Shown here one piece after another: positions 1 to 8,270 of a stretch of DNA of 33,687 nucleotides. A program made the position numbers and the translations under genes. The notes beneath the pieces are model-generated. The model was not told the origin of the DNA and searched no databases. It saw only the letters and a program-made list of their open reading frames with translations. Source of the DNA: Sphingomonas palustris (lineage in GTDB: Bacteria; Pseudomonadota; Alphaproteobacteria; Sphingomonadales; Sphingomonadaceae); assembly GCA_026225215.1 (NCBI GenBank), contig JAMFSI010000071.1, forward strand, positions 1 to 33,687, read 5' to 3'. How positions within the stretch are numbered: position 1 is the stretch's first letter; each line of letters opens with the position of its first letter.

Positions 1-10
1 GGGAGCGGGC

Positions 11-48
11 CGGCACCGACTATCCGAAACGCAGCTTCGGATCAGACA
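11..48. repeat. Dispersed palindromic repeat, copy 1
   Basis: This stretch matches 14092-14129 at 33 of 38 positions by direct comparison. It contains a hairpin with CCGAA at 24-28 and TTCGG at 36-40. It lies just downstream of the stop of the minus-strand COQ9-family gene, as the second copy lies at the end of the minus-strand dioxygenase gene. The window edge probably cuts off the left part of the element. It may serve as a terminator for the minus-strand gene, but no clear T-run follows. Confidence 0.6.
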
Positions 49-58
49 GTTAAGCACC

Positions 59-733
59 TTAGCGCGCGGGGTAACGCAGCCGGCCAAGGAAACGCGCCGG
101 GCTGAAAAAGTCCATGTCCGCACGGCGCGCCAGCCCGGCCTTGGCTTTCTCGAAACGCATCACGCCATCGATACGCCGGTCGAGAAAGGCGCGCGTTTCA
201 GCCTTATCCTCGCTGGTGTCATCGACGAAAGCCAGCAGTGTCGCGGCGTAAATCGCCGCAAGCGTCGCGCGTTTGCTGTAATGGTTGAGATCGGTCGCGG
301 TATCGCCCGCCAGCCGCCACATCGCATCGGCGCTGCGCCAGCCGAGCACCAGGCTGGCGCGCAAATTCTGCGGCATCGCCATGATCGCCAGCGCGCGGCG
401 CAGCGCTTCCTCGGCGGAGCGGATGGCGTCGAGCCGGAATTGCACCATCTGCCGGATGCGCTGGCGGATGGAGAGCGCCGCCAGCGTTTCGGCCGGAAGC
501 GCCTGCACCATTGCCGCATCGATATGCGCCACCCAGGCCGCGATCATCGCCATCGCCCCGCCGCCCCGAGCCGCCTCGGGGAACGCCAGCCGCGCCACTT
601 CGGGCGATAAGCCCAGCCGCTCCGCTGCCGCGTCCACCGCCGCCAGCCCCCAGCCGTCGAACGCCGCAGCGGCGGCAATTTCGGGCGCCAGGGCAAGGCG
701 CAATTCATCCAATGTCAAATCGGCGTGATCCAT
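59..733 (-). CDS. COQ9-family ubiquinone biosynthesis protein
   Basis: COQ9-family proteins bind lipids and support ubiquinone synthesis, in eukaryotes by assisting the COQ7 hydroxylase. This 224-residue protein shows the family pattern: a predominantly helical TetR-like fold, a stretch around MVQFRLDAIRSAEEALRRAL, the segment SADAMWRLAGDTATDLNHYS with its conserved W, D and Y, and a C-terminal block with FLDRRIDGVMRFEKAK. I chose the ATG at 731-733 (MDHADLTLDEL) because the family homology begins there; a 32-residue upstream extension starting at 829 would run into the divergent gene and looks unlike protein. The stop is followed by a hairpin repeat at 24-40. Family assignment is by motif recognition; the exact role in this organism is inferred. 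Confidence 0.82.
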   Translation of the reverse strand: MDHADLTLDELRLALAPEIAAAAAFDGWGLAAVDAAAERLGLSPEVARLAFPEAARGGGAMAMIAAWVAHIDAAMVQALPAETLAALSIRQRIRQMVQFRLDAIRSAEEALRRALAIMAMPQNLRASLVLGWRSADAMWRLAGDTATDLNHYSKRATLAAIYAATLLAFVDDTSEDKAETRAFLDRRIDGVMRFEKAKAGLARRADMDFFSPARFLGRLRYPAR

Positions 734-841
734 CGTACCGACCTTAGAGATTGATGCGCCGTTTCGCCACAGGCAATCAAAGCGAGAATGAGCCGAAGCC
801 TGGGCCCCAGACAGGGCCACTTTCAACAAAAATTAACCACG

Positions 842-2422
842 ATGCCGTTACCTTGCATCATGAATTTCCCGTCGCCCGCCTCGACACGTCGGCCGCGCCC
901 GTTGTCGGCGGGGATCGGCTGGTCCGCATCGTATCCCGAGTGGCTATTGGGCGCTGTCGCCATTCTCGCGACGCTGGCGATGCTGCACATCCGATTGATG
1001 AACGACGTCGTCTGGCAATTCTGGATTGCCCGGCAGTTGTTGGGCGGCGCGCGGCTCTATGCCGATATCTGGGAGATCAATCCGCCCTTGTGGTTCTGGT
1101 CGGCGGTGCCGGTAGAATGGCTTGCCGAACGCCTAGGGATCGGCTGGTCGTCGCTGCTCGTGGTGCTGGTCGTGCCGTTGGGGGCCGGGTCGGCGTGGCT
1201 GGTCGGGTGGCTGATGGCGGCGCCACGGCACGGCGAACGGCTCGTTTTACTGCTGCTGGTCTTTGCCATGACGACGCTGGTGCCGATGCTGGGCCTGGGT
1301 CAGCGCGAACAACTCGCACTGGTGACCGGTCTGCCTTATGCGGCACTCATTGCGCGCCGAAGCACCGGACAAAGCACGCCGGTTGCACTGGCCGCGATGA
1401 TCGGTGGGCTCGGCGCTTACGGCTTTGCCCTGAAGCATTACTTCGTTCTGGTACCGCTGGCGCTCGAGCTGTGGCTGGCCCTGCGTCAGCGCCGGAACTA
1501 TCGTCCGTGGCGCCCGGAAGTGCTGGCGGTCATCGGGCTGGCGGTCGCCTATGCCGTCGCGGTTCTCGTGTTTGCGCCCGCTTTCCTCACGGTGATCGTG
1601 CCGATGGTCGCGGTCGCCTATTACAGCTTCGTGCCGTCGCTGCTGTTTCTACTGGTCAAGCCCTATACCTTGTTCTGGGCGCTGGCCGGGCTTTATCTGC
1701 TACTCATCCGGGACGAGCCATGCCGCCCGGTGAGCCCGAACACTTCCGCATTTGTACCCGTCCTGCTGATCACGGCGGGGGGCTTCATGATGAGCTATTT
1801 CATACAGCGGCGCGGCTGGGATTATCACAGCATCCCGGCGACCGGGGTTCTCGCGATTGCCGTGGGACTGGAAATGACGCGGCTAAAACGGAAGCTGCCC
1901 CTGGCGTTCGGCGCGGTGTTGCTGATCTGGCTCGCTTGCGCAGTCTATCCGCCCGCCGGCAATCGCTTCGGCTATGATCCCTATCTCGATCGCGTGGCGC
2001 CTGGCGAGGCGGTCTTCGTCGCCGCGACCGACGCCGGTTCGATCTGGCCTGCCCCCGATCGCCGCCATTTGCGCTGGGTGTCCCGCGCCTATGCCTTGTG
2101 GATGATGCCAGCGATCGCCAAGGCCCAGGCCCACGCCCCGATCTCGCCCAAACTGCGCGCGCTCGCGGCGAAGGTACAGGTGGCCACCTCGCAGGACATT
2201 CGCTGCAACCCGCCGGCGTTGATCGTGATGGAGCGCATTCCCGGCGATAACGGCGGCGAATCGAGCTTCACTTTCCGCGATTACCTGTTTGCGGATCAGC
2301 CATTGCGCCAATTCGTCGCCGCGCATTATGCCCCGCTGCCGCCGACGCCGCGCAGCATCGCATATGCACGCCAGGGGCCGGTCGCGCCCCTCGCGGACCC
2401 TGCCTGCCGGAAAATCAGATAG
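842..2422 (+). CDS. Polytopic membrane protein, GT-C glycosyltransferase-like
   Basis: A large integral membrane protein of about 526 residues. After a short cytoplasmic N terminus it shows a first helix (WLLGAVAILATLAMLHI), then an extracytoplasmic loop with D-V-V-W, GGARLYADIWEINPPL, followed by many hydrophobic segments and a soluble C-terminal domain of roughly 130 residues. An early acidic residue followed by a GG-x-LY-x-D-x-x-x-x-NPP loop is typical of GT-C fold, lipid-linked-sugar glycosyltransferases of the GT39/PMT-like group, so a role in glycosylating a cell-envelope molecule is inferred. The start is uncertain: ATGs at 788, 842 and 860 are all in frame and none has a strong ribosome binding site. 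It diverges from the COQ9-family gene and converges with the ankyrin gene, whose stop is 3 bases away. Confidence 0.68.
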   Translation: MPLPCIMNFPSPASTRRPRPLSAGIGWSASYPEWLLGAVAILATLAMLHIRLMNDVVWQFWIARQLLGGARLYADIWEINPPLWFWSAVPVEWLAERLGIGWSSLLVVLVVPLGAGSAWLVGWLMAAPRHGERLVLLLLVFAMTTLVPMLGLGQREQLALVTGLPYAALIARRSTGQSTPVALAAMIGGLGAYGFALKHYFVLVPLALELWLALRQRRNYRPWRPEVLAVIGLAVAYAVAVLVFAPAFLTVIVPMVAVAYYSFVPSLLFLLVKPYTLFWALAGLYLLLIRDEPCRPVSPNTSAFVPVLLITAGGFMMSYFIQRRGWDYHSIPATGVLAIAVGLEMTRLKRKLPLAFGAVLLIWLACAVYPPAGNRFGYDPYLDRVAPGEAVFVAATDAGSIWPAPDRRHLRWVSRAYALWMMPAIAKAQAHAPISPKLRALAAKVQVATSQDIRCNPPALIVMERIPGDNGGESSFTFRDYLFADQPLRQFVAAHYAPLPPTPRSIAYARQGPVAPLADPACRKIR

Positions 2423-2424
2423 GG

Positions 2425-3063
2425 TTAAAGCTTCGGGCCGTAACCGCCATGGCTCGACGAGTTTGACGTATTCGCTCTGGCATCTGCCTTGATCTCGGCC
2501 GTCATCGGATTGTCGGGGCCGCTGAACGCTGCATAATCGCGCGCCGAGCGGCCGGAATTATCGGTGCGGTCGGGGTTGGCGCCGGCTTTCAGCAACACCC
2601 GCATCAGCACCAGATCATGCCGATGCACCGCCGTGATCAGCGGGGTTTCGCCGGTGGAGTTGGATTCATCGAGCCGCGCGCCATGATCGACCAACATCGT
2701 CACCCCTTCATCGAAGCCGAGATTGGTGGCCAGCATCAGCGGGCTGGTGCCATGATTGTCGGAGATATTGGGATCGGCGCCCTTGGCCAGCAGAAAGGTC
2801 AGCCAGGTCGGATCGCGCCGCGCGACGACGATGTGCAGCGCGGTCTCCCCGGTGGAGGAATCCTGGGTGTTGATGATCGTTGCGCCCGGCTGGCTCACCG
2901 CGTCGGTCACCTCCTGCGCTTCCGACTTGCGCACCGATTCCAGAAATTTGTAGCTGGGCGAAAACTGCGCCAAGGCCGGATTGGCCGCGCCAATCCCTCC
3001 CAGCGCCAGCAAAAGAACGAACCATGAAAAACGCCGGATTTGCACCGCAAAACACTCCTTCAT
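2425..3063 (-). CDS. Exported ankyrin-repeat protein
   Basis: A 212-residue protein with a Sec-type signal peptide: charged start (MKECFAVQIRR), hydrophobic core to about residue 27, and a likely cleavage after ALA at residue 32. The mature part carries about three ankyrin repeats, near residues 71-101, 104-134 and 137-167, each with the G-x-T/S-x-L and A-x-x-x-G-x-x-x-x-V/L pattern, plus a partial fourth. The tail is low complexity, rich in Ser, Asn and Gly. Ankyrin repeats bind proteins, and periplasmic ankyrin proteins in other bacteria are linked to oxidative-stress defence; the partner here is unknown. I prefer the ATG at 3061-3063, because it opens the signal peptide, over one ten codons upstream at 3093. 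It diverges from the SCO1-like gene with about 60 bases between them. Confidence 0.85.
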   Translation of the reverse strand: MKECFAVQIRRFSWFVLLLALGGIGAANPALAQFSPSYKFLESVRKSEAQEVTDAVSQPGATIINTQDSSTGETALHIVVARRDPTWLTFLLAKGADPNISDNHGTSPLMLATNLGFDEGVTMLVDHGARLDESNSTGETPLITAVHRHDLVLMRVLLKAGANPDRTDNSGRSARDYAAFSGPDNPMTAEIKADARANTSNSSSHGGYGPKL

Positions 3064-3124
3064 CACCACATAGCCAAGCGCCCCGTCCGCCATTCACGCC
3101 TTGCCAGTGACGGCGTAGCAGAGC

Positions 3125-3751
3125 ATGAAACACGGCGCCATGTCCAAGCTTGTATCGATATGCCGCGCTGCTCTGGTCATCAGCCTCGGAGCCTGCACAC
3201 TCACCCTGACGGGTTGCGGGAGCGCGAGCCAGCCGGTCGAACATCCGCCACTCGAAGGCAGCGCGGTCGGCGGCCCCTTCACCCTGAGCGACAAAACCGG
3301 AGGGACCGTCCACTGGTCTGATTTCGCCGGAAAATACCGCATCGTCTACTTCGGCTATACCTTCTGCCCCGATGCCTGCCCCACCGATATGCAGGCGACG
3401 ATGCGCGGGCTGGCGATCTTTGCCAAGGCGCACCCGGAGTTTGCCGATCAGATCCGGGCGATGTTCATTTCGATCGATCCCCAGCGCGACACGCCCAAGG
3501 TGGTGGGCGAATTCGCCGCTGCCTTCTCGCCGAAGCTGATCGGGCTGACTGGAACCCAGGCCCAGGTCGATCAGGCCGCCAAAGCCTTTGCCGTCTACCA
3601 TGTGCGCGGCGCCACCACACCGGGCGGCTATCTCATGGACCATAGCCGCATCGTGTACCTGATGGGCCGCAATGGCGAACCGCTGGCGATGCTCGCCGCC
3701 GACAAGGGGCCGCAGGCGGTCGCTGACGATCTTGCGCAGTGGGTGCATTGA
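3125..3751 (+). CDS. SCO1/SenC/PrrC family copper chaperone lipoprotein
   Basis: SCO1-type proteins are membrane-anchored thioredoxin-fold copper chaperones that help load the CuA site of cytochrome c oxidase. This 208-residue protein has a lipoprotein signal peptide ending in LTGC (lipid-modified Cys31). The copper-binding CxxxC is seen in FCPDACP (Cys81, Cys85), and the conserved distal His is in MDHSR (His173). The fold markers VYFGYTFCPD and SIDPQRDTP are also present. The start may be ATG 3125 or ATG 3140; both precede the hydrophobic core. The next gene starts one base after this stop, so the pair is almost certainly cotranscribed. No cytochrome oxidase genes lie in the window, so the client is inferred from the family. 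Confidence 0.93.
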   Translation: MKHGAMSKLVSICRAALVISLGACTLTLTGCGSASQPVEHPPLEGSAVGGPFTLSDKTGGTVHWSDFAGKYRIVYFGYTFCPDACPTDMQATMRGLAIFAKAHPEFADQIRAMFISIDPQRDTPKVVGEFAAAFSPKLIGLTGTQAQVDQAAKAFAVYHVRGATTPGGYLMDHSRIVYLMGRNGEPLAMLAADKGPQAVADDLAQWVH

Positions 3752-3752
3752 T

Positions 3753-4229
3753 ATGAAGGACGAGCCATCGGAGAAGTTCTGGGAACGGCCGATCGCGGAC
3801 CTCAATCGCGAGCAATGGGAAGCGCTGTGCGACGGCTGCGGCAAATGCTGCCTCAACAAGGTCGAGGACGAGGATACCGGGCGCATCTTCATGACCAATG
3901 TCGCTTGCCGCCTGCTCGATCTCGAGACCGCGCGCTGCAGCAATTATCGCAACCGGCGCAGCTATGTCCCCGATTGCATCCGCCTGACGCCGCGCCTCGC
4001 CGGCGAACTGGCGTGGTTGCCCGACACTTGCGCCTACCGGCTGCGCGCGGATGGCGAGCCTCTGCCCGATTGGCATTATCTGATCAGTGGCGACCGCGAC
4101 ACGGTGCACCGGGCGGGCATCTCGGTGGTCGATAATCGCGAATTCGGCCGCGCCGTTTCGGAGACCATGGCCGGACCGTTGGAAAACCATATCATCTGGC
4201 CCAAAGACGAAAAGTTCGATGGCCTCTGA
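3753..4229 (+). CDS. YcgN family cysteine-cluster protein (UPF0260)
   Basis: A 158-residue protein with eight cysteines near its N-terminal half: C26, C29, C32 and C33 in the block LCDGCGKCC, then C52, C62, C75 and C93. This matches the YcgN/YkgJ-type zinc- or iron-chelating cysteine-cluster family, whose biochemical function is unknown. The opening FWERPIADLNREQWEALCDGCGKCC is characteristic of YcgN. The ATG at 3753 lies one base after the stop of the SCO1-like gene, and the 3' end overlaps the next gene by 11 bases, so the three genes appear to form an operon. Linkage to a copper chaperone suggests a metal-related role, but that is inference. Confidence 0.9.
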   Translation: MKDEPSEKFWERPIADLNREQWEALCDGCGKCCLNKVEDEDTGRIFMTNVACRLLDLETARCSNYRNRRSYVPDCIRLTPRLAGELAWLPDTCAYRLRADGEPLPDWHYLISGDRDTVHRAGISVVDNREFGRAVSETMAGPLENHIIWPKDEKFDGL

Positions 4230-4974
4230 ACCCAGGCAAGGGGGCCTGGCCCGCATTCCCTGGCTCGGTCGGGGCTGGCGCGAGTCGCCGACGGTCAGGC
4301 TGGGCGATCGCGATGTGCCGATCACGATCCTGCGCCTGCGCCAGGCCCGCCGCATGACCTTGCGGCTCACCCCCGACGGCAGCGTGCGTATTTCCATCCC
4401 GACCTGGGCACGCAGCGCCGATGCGCTGGCCTTCGTGCGCTCCCGCGCCGATTGGCTGGCCGGGCAACTCGCCGCGCAGATCCAGCCACTGCCGATCGGG
4501 CCGGGCGCAACGCTGCGCTATCGCGGCGAGGCCCTGGTCGTGGATTGGCACCCCGAAGCGCCGCGCCGCCCGCTCTGCCGCGACGGCGTGCTGCACATCG
4601 GCGGCCCCACCGAAGCGCTGGCAGCGCGTTTGCGGCGCTGGCTGGAGACCGAGGCGCGGCGGTTGCTCACCGAAGACTTGGCCCATTACGCCGCCGCTGC
4701 CGAGCAGCCCGCACCCCGGCTGATGCTATCCAACGCCCAGCGACGCTGGGGCAGCTGCTCCTCCAAAGAAGTGATCCGGATCAACTGGCGGCTGATCATG
4801 GCGCCCGACGCAGTACGCCGCTCGGTGGTCGCGCATGAAGTGGCGCATCTCCTGCACTTCGACCATTCGCCACGCTTTCATGCGGCGCTGGCGGGGCTGT
4901 TCGAAGGCGATATCGCGGCGGCCAATCTCTGGCTGAAACGCGAGGGTCGCGGGCTCTATGCAGCGTTTGGCTGA
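4219..4974 (+). CDS. YgjP-type zinc metallopeptidase (M48 / DUF45)
   Basis: A 251-residue protein of the YgjP-like (DUF45, SprT-related) metallopeptidase group. The zinc-binding HExxH motif is HEVAH at residues 206-210, followed by a further His at 213, and by D-H-S-P-R-F-H ending in His221, a likely third ligand. The family signature RRWGSCSSKEVIRINWRL lies just before it at about residues 176-192. The N-terminal half contains the beta-rich segment with RRMTLRLTPDGSVRISIP typical of the family. ATG 4219 was chosen because homology starts soon after it; it overlaps the YcgN gene by 11 bases, suggesting translational coupling. It is probably cytoplasmic, since no signal peptide is seen. The substrate is unknown. 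Confidence 0.9.
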   Translation: MASEPRQGGLARIPWLGRGWRESPTVRLGDRDVPITILRLRQARRMTLRLTPDGSVRISIPTWARSADALAFVRSRADWLAGQLAAQIQPLPIGPGATLRYRGEALVVDWHPEAPRRPLCRDGVLHIGGPTEALAARLRRWLETEARRLLTEDLAHYAAAAEQPAPRLMLSNAQRRWGSCSSKEVIRINWRLIMAPDAVRRSVVAHEVAHLLHFDHSPRFHAALAGLFEGDIAAANLWLKREGRGLYAAFG

Positions 4975-4987
4975 CGGGTTGCCGAAT

Positions 4988-5003
4988 GCGGCGGAAGCGC
5001 CGC
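4988..5003. terminator. Possible hairpin terminator after the metallopeptidase gene
   Basis: A 6-base-pair GC-only stem, GCGGCG and CGCCGC, around a GAAG tetraloop, starting 14 bases after the metallopeptidase stop. No T-run follows, so if it terminates transcription it does so weakly or with Rho. Confidence 0.35.
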
Positions 5004-5165
5004 CGATCCGACGCCGGGTTACAATTGTTTACGCTCCAGGCGATTGACGGCTAAGGTAAACCACAGTCTTGACGCAACTTCTTGAGTTCGCCAGACCGTT
5101 GAGCGTGCAAGGCTCGACGTGAGATCGGGATGCGCGATCGCGGTAATATTGCGAGGGGAAACAAC

Positions 5166-5909
5166 ATGGTTGCACTTCCAAAACGTCTATTCGCGGAATT
5201 TCTCGGCACCTTCTGGCTGGTCTTCGGTGGCTGCGGCAGTGCCGTCCTGGCTGCTGCTTTTCCCAGCCTGGGCATCGGCTTCGTCGGCGTCAGCCTGGCT
5301 TTCGGACTGACCGTGCTGACCATGGCCTATTCGATCGGCCATATCTCGGGCTGCCATCTCAATCCGGCGGTGACGATCGGGCTATGGTCGGGCAAGCGCT
5401 TCCCGGGAGCGGAAATCGTTCCCTATGCGGTGGCGCAAGTGCTTGGTGCGATCGTGGCGGCGGGCGTGCTGCTGGTGATCGCGCAAGGCAACCCTGCCTT
5501 TACGCTCGGTCCCAGCTCGCTGGCGGTGAACGGCTATGGCGATCTGTCGCCCGGCCACTTCGCCCTGCAATCGGGCCTGATCATCGAGGCGCTGCTGACC
5601 TTCTTCTTCGTCATCGTTATCCTCGGCTCGACCGATACCCGCGCTCCTGCCGGTTTCGCCCCGATCGCCATCGGCCTGGCGCTGACCCTGATCCACCTGA
5701 TCAGCATCCCGGTGACCAACACCTCGGTCAACCCGGCACGCAGCACCGGCCCCGCACTGATCCTGGCCCTGGTCAAGGACTCGGGCGCGCTGAGCCAGCT
5801 GTGGCTGTTCTGGGTGGCCCCGATCATCGGCGCTGTCCTGGGCGGCATCGTCTATCGCGGGTTCGCTGGCGAACCGGCTGCGCCTGCGATCACCGGTGAG
5901 CCGCTTTAG
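5166..5909 (+). CDS. aqpZ: Aquaporin Z, water channel
   Basis: An inner-membrane water channel of 247 residues, the usual AqpZ length, with six transmembrane helices. Both NPA boxes are present: HLNPAVT (66-68) and SVNPARS (189-191). The selectivity-filter residues of water-specific AqpZ can be placed at Phe46, His177, Thr186 and Arg192, within [20 protein letters not shown], which matches the enterobacterial protein closely. The ATG at 5166 is preceded by a good ribosome binding site (GAGGGGA), which rules out the in-frame ATG at 5130. It seems to be a single-gene unit: 191 bases upstream and 265 downstream hold no other gene, and a strong hairpin follows at 5929-5948. Water-channel function is well supported by the filter residues. 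Confidence 0.96.
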   Translation: MVALPKRLFAEFLGTFWLVFGGCGSAVLAAAFPSLGIGFVGVSLAFGLTVLTMAYSIGHISGCHLNPAVTIGLWSGKRFPGAEIVPYAVAQVLGAIVAAGVLLVIAQGNPAFTLGPSSLAVNGYGDLSPGHFALQSGLIIEALLTFFFVIVILGSTDTRAPAGFAPIAIGLALTLIHLISIPVTNTSVNPARSTGPALILALVKDSGALSQLWLFWVAPIIGAVLGGIVYRGFAGEPAAPAITGEPL

Positions 5910-5928
5910 GGATTTGTAGGGGTTAGGT

Positions 5929-5948
5929 GCGAGGGGTGTCCCCCTCGC
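5929..5948. terminator. Hairpin downstream of aqpZ, member of a repeated hairpin family
   Basis: A perfect 8-base-pair stem, GCGAGGGG at 5929-5936 and CCCCTCGC at 5941-5948, with a TGTC loop, 20 bases after the aqpZ stop. There is no T-run. A closely similar hairpin with the same outer arm GCGAGGG/CCCTCGC and the same downstream CGCTCCC lies at 21840-21860 after a transglutaminase gene, so this looks like a repeated intergenic element used as a terminator. Confidence 0.55.
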
Positions 5949-6076
5949 GCTCCCCGTCATTGTCTTCGTAGCGCACCATCTCGTTGTTTCGCCCTGCCGC
6001 AAAGCGGCCATAAAGCCTGCGGCGCAGCGACCTCGCCCAACGCAGAATGGATACTCGACGACGACATTAATGGGGT

Positions 6077-6095
6077 CTGGGGCCGCTGGCCCCAG
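6077..6095. terminator. GC-rich hairpin between aqpZ and the riboflavin genes
   Basis: A perfect 8-base-pair stem CTGGGGCC / GGCCCCAG with a GCT loop. It is 80 bases upstream of the small membrane-protein gene that opens the riboflavin genes, so it could be a second terminator or a leader structure. The surrounding 265 bases (5910-6174) contain no gene I can support, and no FMN riboswitch signature is evident. Confidence 0.35.
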
Positions 6096-6174
6096 GACTA
6101 TCCCCTTTCCTACAAACTATCGGATCATAAAAAACCGATACCCCCCCTTCGTCATCATGCTCTAAGAGGAGCCG

Positions 6175-6600
6175 ATGTCGATCTGGCGAAATATCAACCC
6201 CACAGGCGCTATCGGTGATTTCGTCGCGGTATGGCGCGGCGCGGGCAAGCTGCGCTGGCGCTTCATGCTGGCGGCCATCGCGGTATCGGCGACCTTGTTT
6301 TCGCTCATCGTGCGCGAGGAGGAGCGGATCGAACCGCGCCCCCCCGAGATCACCTATATCACTAGCTGGCGCGCCGACCGCAGCGAGGCCGAAATTCTTG
6401 CCAGCAACGCCGCTAACCGGCGGCGGCAGAAACAGCTCGCCATCGAACAGGCGCAGCGAGATCTGGAAGTGAAGAATATCTATAAAGCGATCGGCCGCGC
6501 CTCGGGGATGGATGTCGAGGCCATCGATCGTCAGGCCAAGGCGGAAGCGGCGGCATCCGCAGCAGCCGCCGCTAAAAACGCTTCTATCAAACACCCGTGA
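6175..6600 (+). CDS. Hypothetical single-pass membrane protein upstream of ribD
   Basis: A 141-residue protein of unknown function. One hydrophobic segment, about residues 30-47 (FMLAAIAVSATLFSLIV), is flanked by a basic N-terminal part and a long, charged, probably helical C-terminal part rich in Ala, Gln, Arg and Glu, consistent with a coiled coil. The topology would be N-terminus in, with the helical part in the periplasm. A ribosome binding site (AAGAGGAG) precedes the ATG. The stop overlaps the GTG start of ribD by four bases (GTGA), so the two are translationally coupled, but nothing in the protein itself suggests a role in flavin synthesis. Confidence 0.82.
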   Translation: MSIWRNINPTGAIGDFVAVWRGAGKLRWRFMLAAIAVSATLFSLIVREEERIEPRPPEITYITSWRADRSEAEILASNAANRRRQKQLAIEQAQRDLEVKNIYKAIGRASGMDVEAIDRQAKAEAAASAAAAAKNASIKHP

Positions 6601-7628
6601 GCGCCGCTGCGGATGACGCCCGCTGGCTGGCGGCGGCGGCGCGGCTGGCGGCTCGCGGGCTGCCGCTCAGCCGGCCCAACCCGGCCGTCGGCGCTATAAT
6701 TCTGCGCGAGGGCCGCGTGATCGGGCGCGGCTGGACCCAGCCCGGTGGCCGCCCCCATGCCGAGGCCATGGCGCTGACAGCGGTGGCTCAAACGGGAGGG
6801 GGCAAAGCCGCGCGTGGCGGCACGCTTTACGTTACCCTGGAGCCTTGCGCCCACGCCAGCCCGCGCGGGCCGGCCTGCGCCGATCTGGTTGCGGCGGCTG
6901 GCCTCGCACGGGTGGTGATCGGCTGCGAAGATCCCGATCCGCGCACCGCCGGGCAAGGCGCCGCAAGGATCCGCGCGACCGGCGCCGAAGTTATCCTGCT
7001 TCCCGCGCCGGAAGCGACGGCCAGCCTCGCCGGCTATCTGGCGCTGCGGCGTCGTGGCCGCCCCTATGTCACCCTCAAGCTGGCGCTGTCGCTCGATGGC
7101 TGCATCGCGCTCGCCGATGGCAGCAGCCAATGGATCACCGGGCCGGCAGCGCGTGCCCATGGCCATGCCCTGCGCGCGCGTCAGGACGCGATCCTGGTGG
7201 GCGGCGCTACCCTCCGCGCCGACCAGCCCCGCCTCGACGTCCGCTTGCCCGGCCTGGAAGCGCGCGGTCCACAGCGCCTGGTATTGACGCGTGGCAGCGT
7301 GCCCGAAGGCTGGACCGGCCTGCCAGACCCACAAGCGATCTTCGCGATGACCGGCATCCAGTATCTCATGATAGAAGGCGGCGCCGGTGCTGCAGCCGCT
7401 TTCCTCGCCGCCGATCTCGTCGACCGGCTGGTGATCTATCGCGCCCCGATCCTGGTCGGCGGCGGCAAACCCGGCCTCGCTGACATCGGCCTGACCACCC
7501 TCGGCGCTGCGCACGACCGCTGGCGCCTCGCCGATCATCGCCGGCTTGGCGTCGATGCGCTGGACGTCTATGAGCGCATGCCCAAGCTTCAGGCCCAAGC
7601 TTCAGGAATGATATGTTCACCGGAATAA
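6597..7628 (+). CDS. ribD: Riboflavin biosynthesis deaminase/reductase RibD
   Basis: Bifunctional enzyme for the second and third steps of riboflavin synthesis: deamination of the diaminopyrimidine product of GTP cyclohydrolase II, then NADPH-dependent reduction of the ribosyl side chain. The N-terminal zinc deaminase domain shows NPAVGA, HAEA (His54, Glu56) and EPCAH with Cys84 and Cys94. The reductase domain begins near residue 77 of the second half with KLALSLDGCIAL, WITG and LVGGATLRADQPRL, and ends with IEGGAGAAAAFL and a VGGGK stretch. At 343 residues it is shorter than the usual 360-370, and the shortening falls between the LVLT strand and the IEGG motif. The start is GTG 6597, overlapping the upstream stop; the 3' end overlaps ribE by 16 bases. 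Confidence 0.94.
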   Translation: MSAAADDARWLAAAARLAARGLPLSRPNPAVGAIILREGRVIGRGWTQPGGRPHAEAMALTAVAQTGGGKAARGGTLYVTLEPCAHASPRGPACADLVAAAGLARVVIGCEDPDPRTAGQGAARIRATGAEVILLPAPEATASLAGYLALRRRGRPYVTLKLALSLDGCIALADGSSQWITGPAARAHGHALRARQDAILVGGATLRADQPRLDVRLPGLEARGPQRLVLTRGSVPEGWTGLPDPQAIFAMTGIQYLMIEGGAGAAAAFLAADLVDRLVIYRAPILVGGGKPGLADIGLTTLGAAHDRWRLADHRRLGVDALDVYERMPKLQAQASGMICSPE

Positions 7629-8230
7629 TCACCGCCCTCGGCACCATCCGCACCCGCCGCGAAAGCGGCGACCTTCACGCCGTGATCGACTGCCCCTTCG
7701 ATCCCGCCCATATCGCCATCGGCGCCTCGATCGCCTGCTCGGGCACTTGCCTCACCGTGGTCGATCGCGGCGGCCATGCCGGCGACGCCTGGTTCGCGGT
7801 CGATATCTCGGGCGAAACCGTGAACCGCACCGTGCCGGGCCGTTGGCAGGAGGGTCAGCGGCTCAATCTCGAACCTGCGCTCAAACTGGGTGACGAACTC
7901 GGTGGCCATATCGTCACCGGCCACGTCGATGGCGTCGGCGAAGTGGTCAGCGTCAGCCCGATCGGCGAATCATGGCGCATCGACATCGCCGCCCCGCACG
8001 AACTGGCACCTTATCTCGCCGCAAAAGGGTCGATCACCGTCGACGGCGTCTCGCTCACCGTCAACGAAGTCACCGATCACAGCGACGGCAATTGCCACTT
8101 CGCCCTCAATATCATCCCACACACCGCCGAGGTGACGACGCTGGGCTCGCTCGCAGCCGGCAGCAAGGTCAATCTCGAGATCGACGTGCTGGCGCGATAT
8201 TTGATGCGGATGCAGAGTTTGCGGTCCTAG
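7613..8230 (+). CDS. ribE: Riboflavin synthase, alpha subunit
   Basis: Catalyses the last step of riboflavin synthesis, dismutation of two molecules of 6,7-dimethyl-8-ribityllumazine. The 205-residue length and the two tandem lumazine-binding repeats are typical. Repeat one starts with MFTGII and contains ACSGTCLTV; repeat two starts at about residue 98 with GGHIVTGHVDGVGEV and contains SITVDGVSLTVN. The gene begins inside the end of ribD (16-base overlap), so translation is probably coupled. Lumazine synthase (ribH) and GTP cyclohydrolase/ribB are not in the window, although the sequence on this strand continues with a small ORF at 8271. Confidence 0.96.
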   Translation: MFTGIITALGTIRTRRESGDLHAVIDCPFDPAHIAIGASIACSGTCLTVVDRGGHAGDAWFAVDISGETVNRTVPGRWQEGQRLNLEPALKLGDELGGHIVTGHVDGVGEVVSVSPIGESWRIDIAAPHELAPYLAAKGSITVDGVSLTVNEVTDHSDGNCHFALNIIPHTAEVTTLGSLAAGSKVNLEIDVLARYLMRMQSLRS

Positions 8231-8270
8231 AAGACGAAAGTTTCCCGAAGCTAACCAGGGAGAACCAGGC

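Noticed and set aside
751..1977. Long open frame in another phase overlapping the GT-C-like membrane protein
   Set aside because: Translation is Arg/Gly/Ala-rich without hydrophobic segments or domains; it is a shadow of the real gene in a GC-rich genome.
2708..3943. 411-codon minus-strand frame covering the SCO1-like gene
   Set aside because: It crosses well-supported genes with clear motifs on both strands and has low-complexity composition.
5910..6174. FMN riboswitch upstream of the riboflavin genes
   Set aside because: The interval has two GC-rich hairpins but none of the conserved RFN-element blocks I can recognise, and a membrane-protein gene lies between it and ribD.
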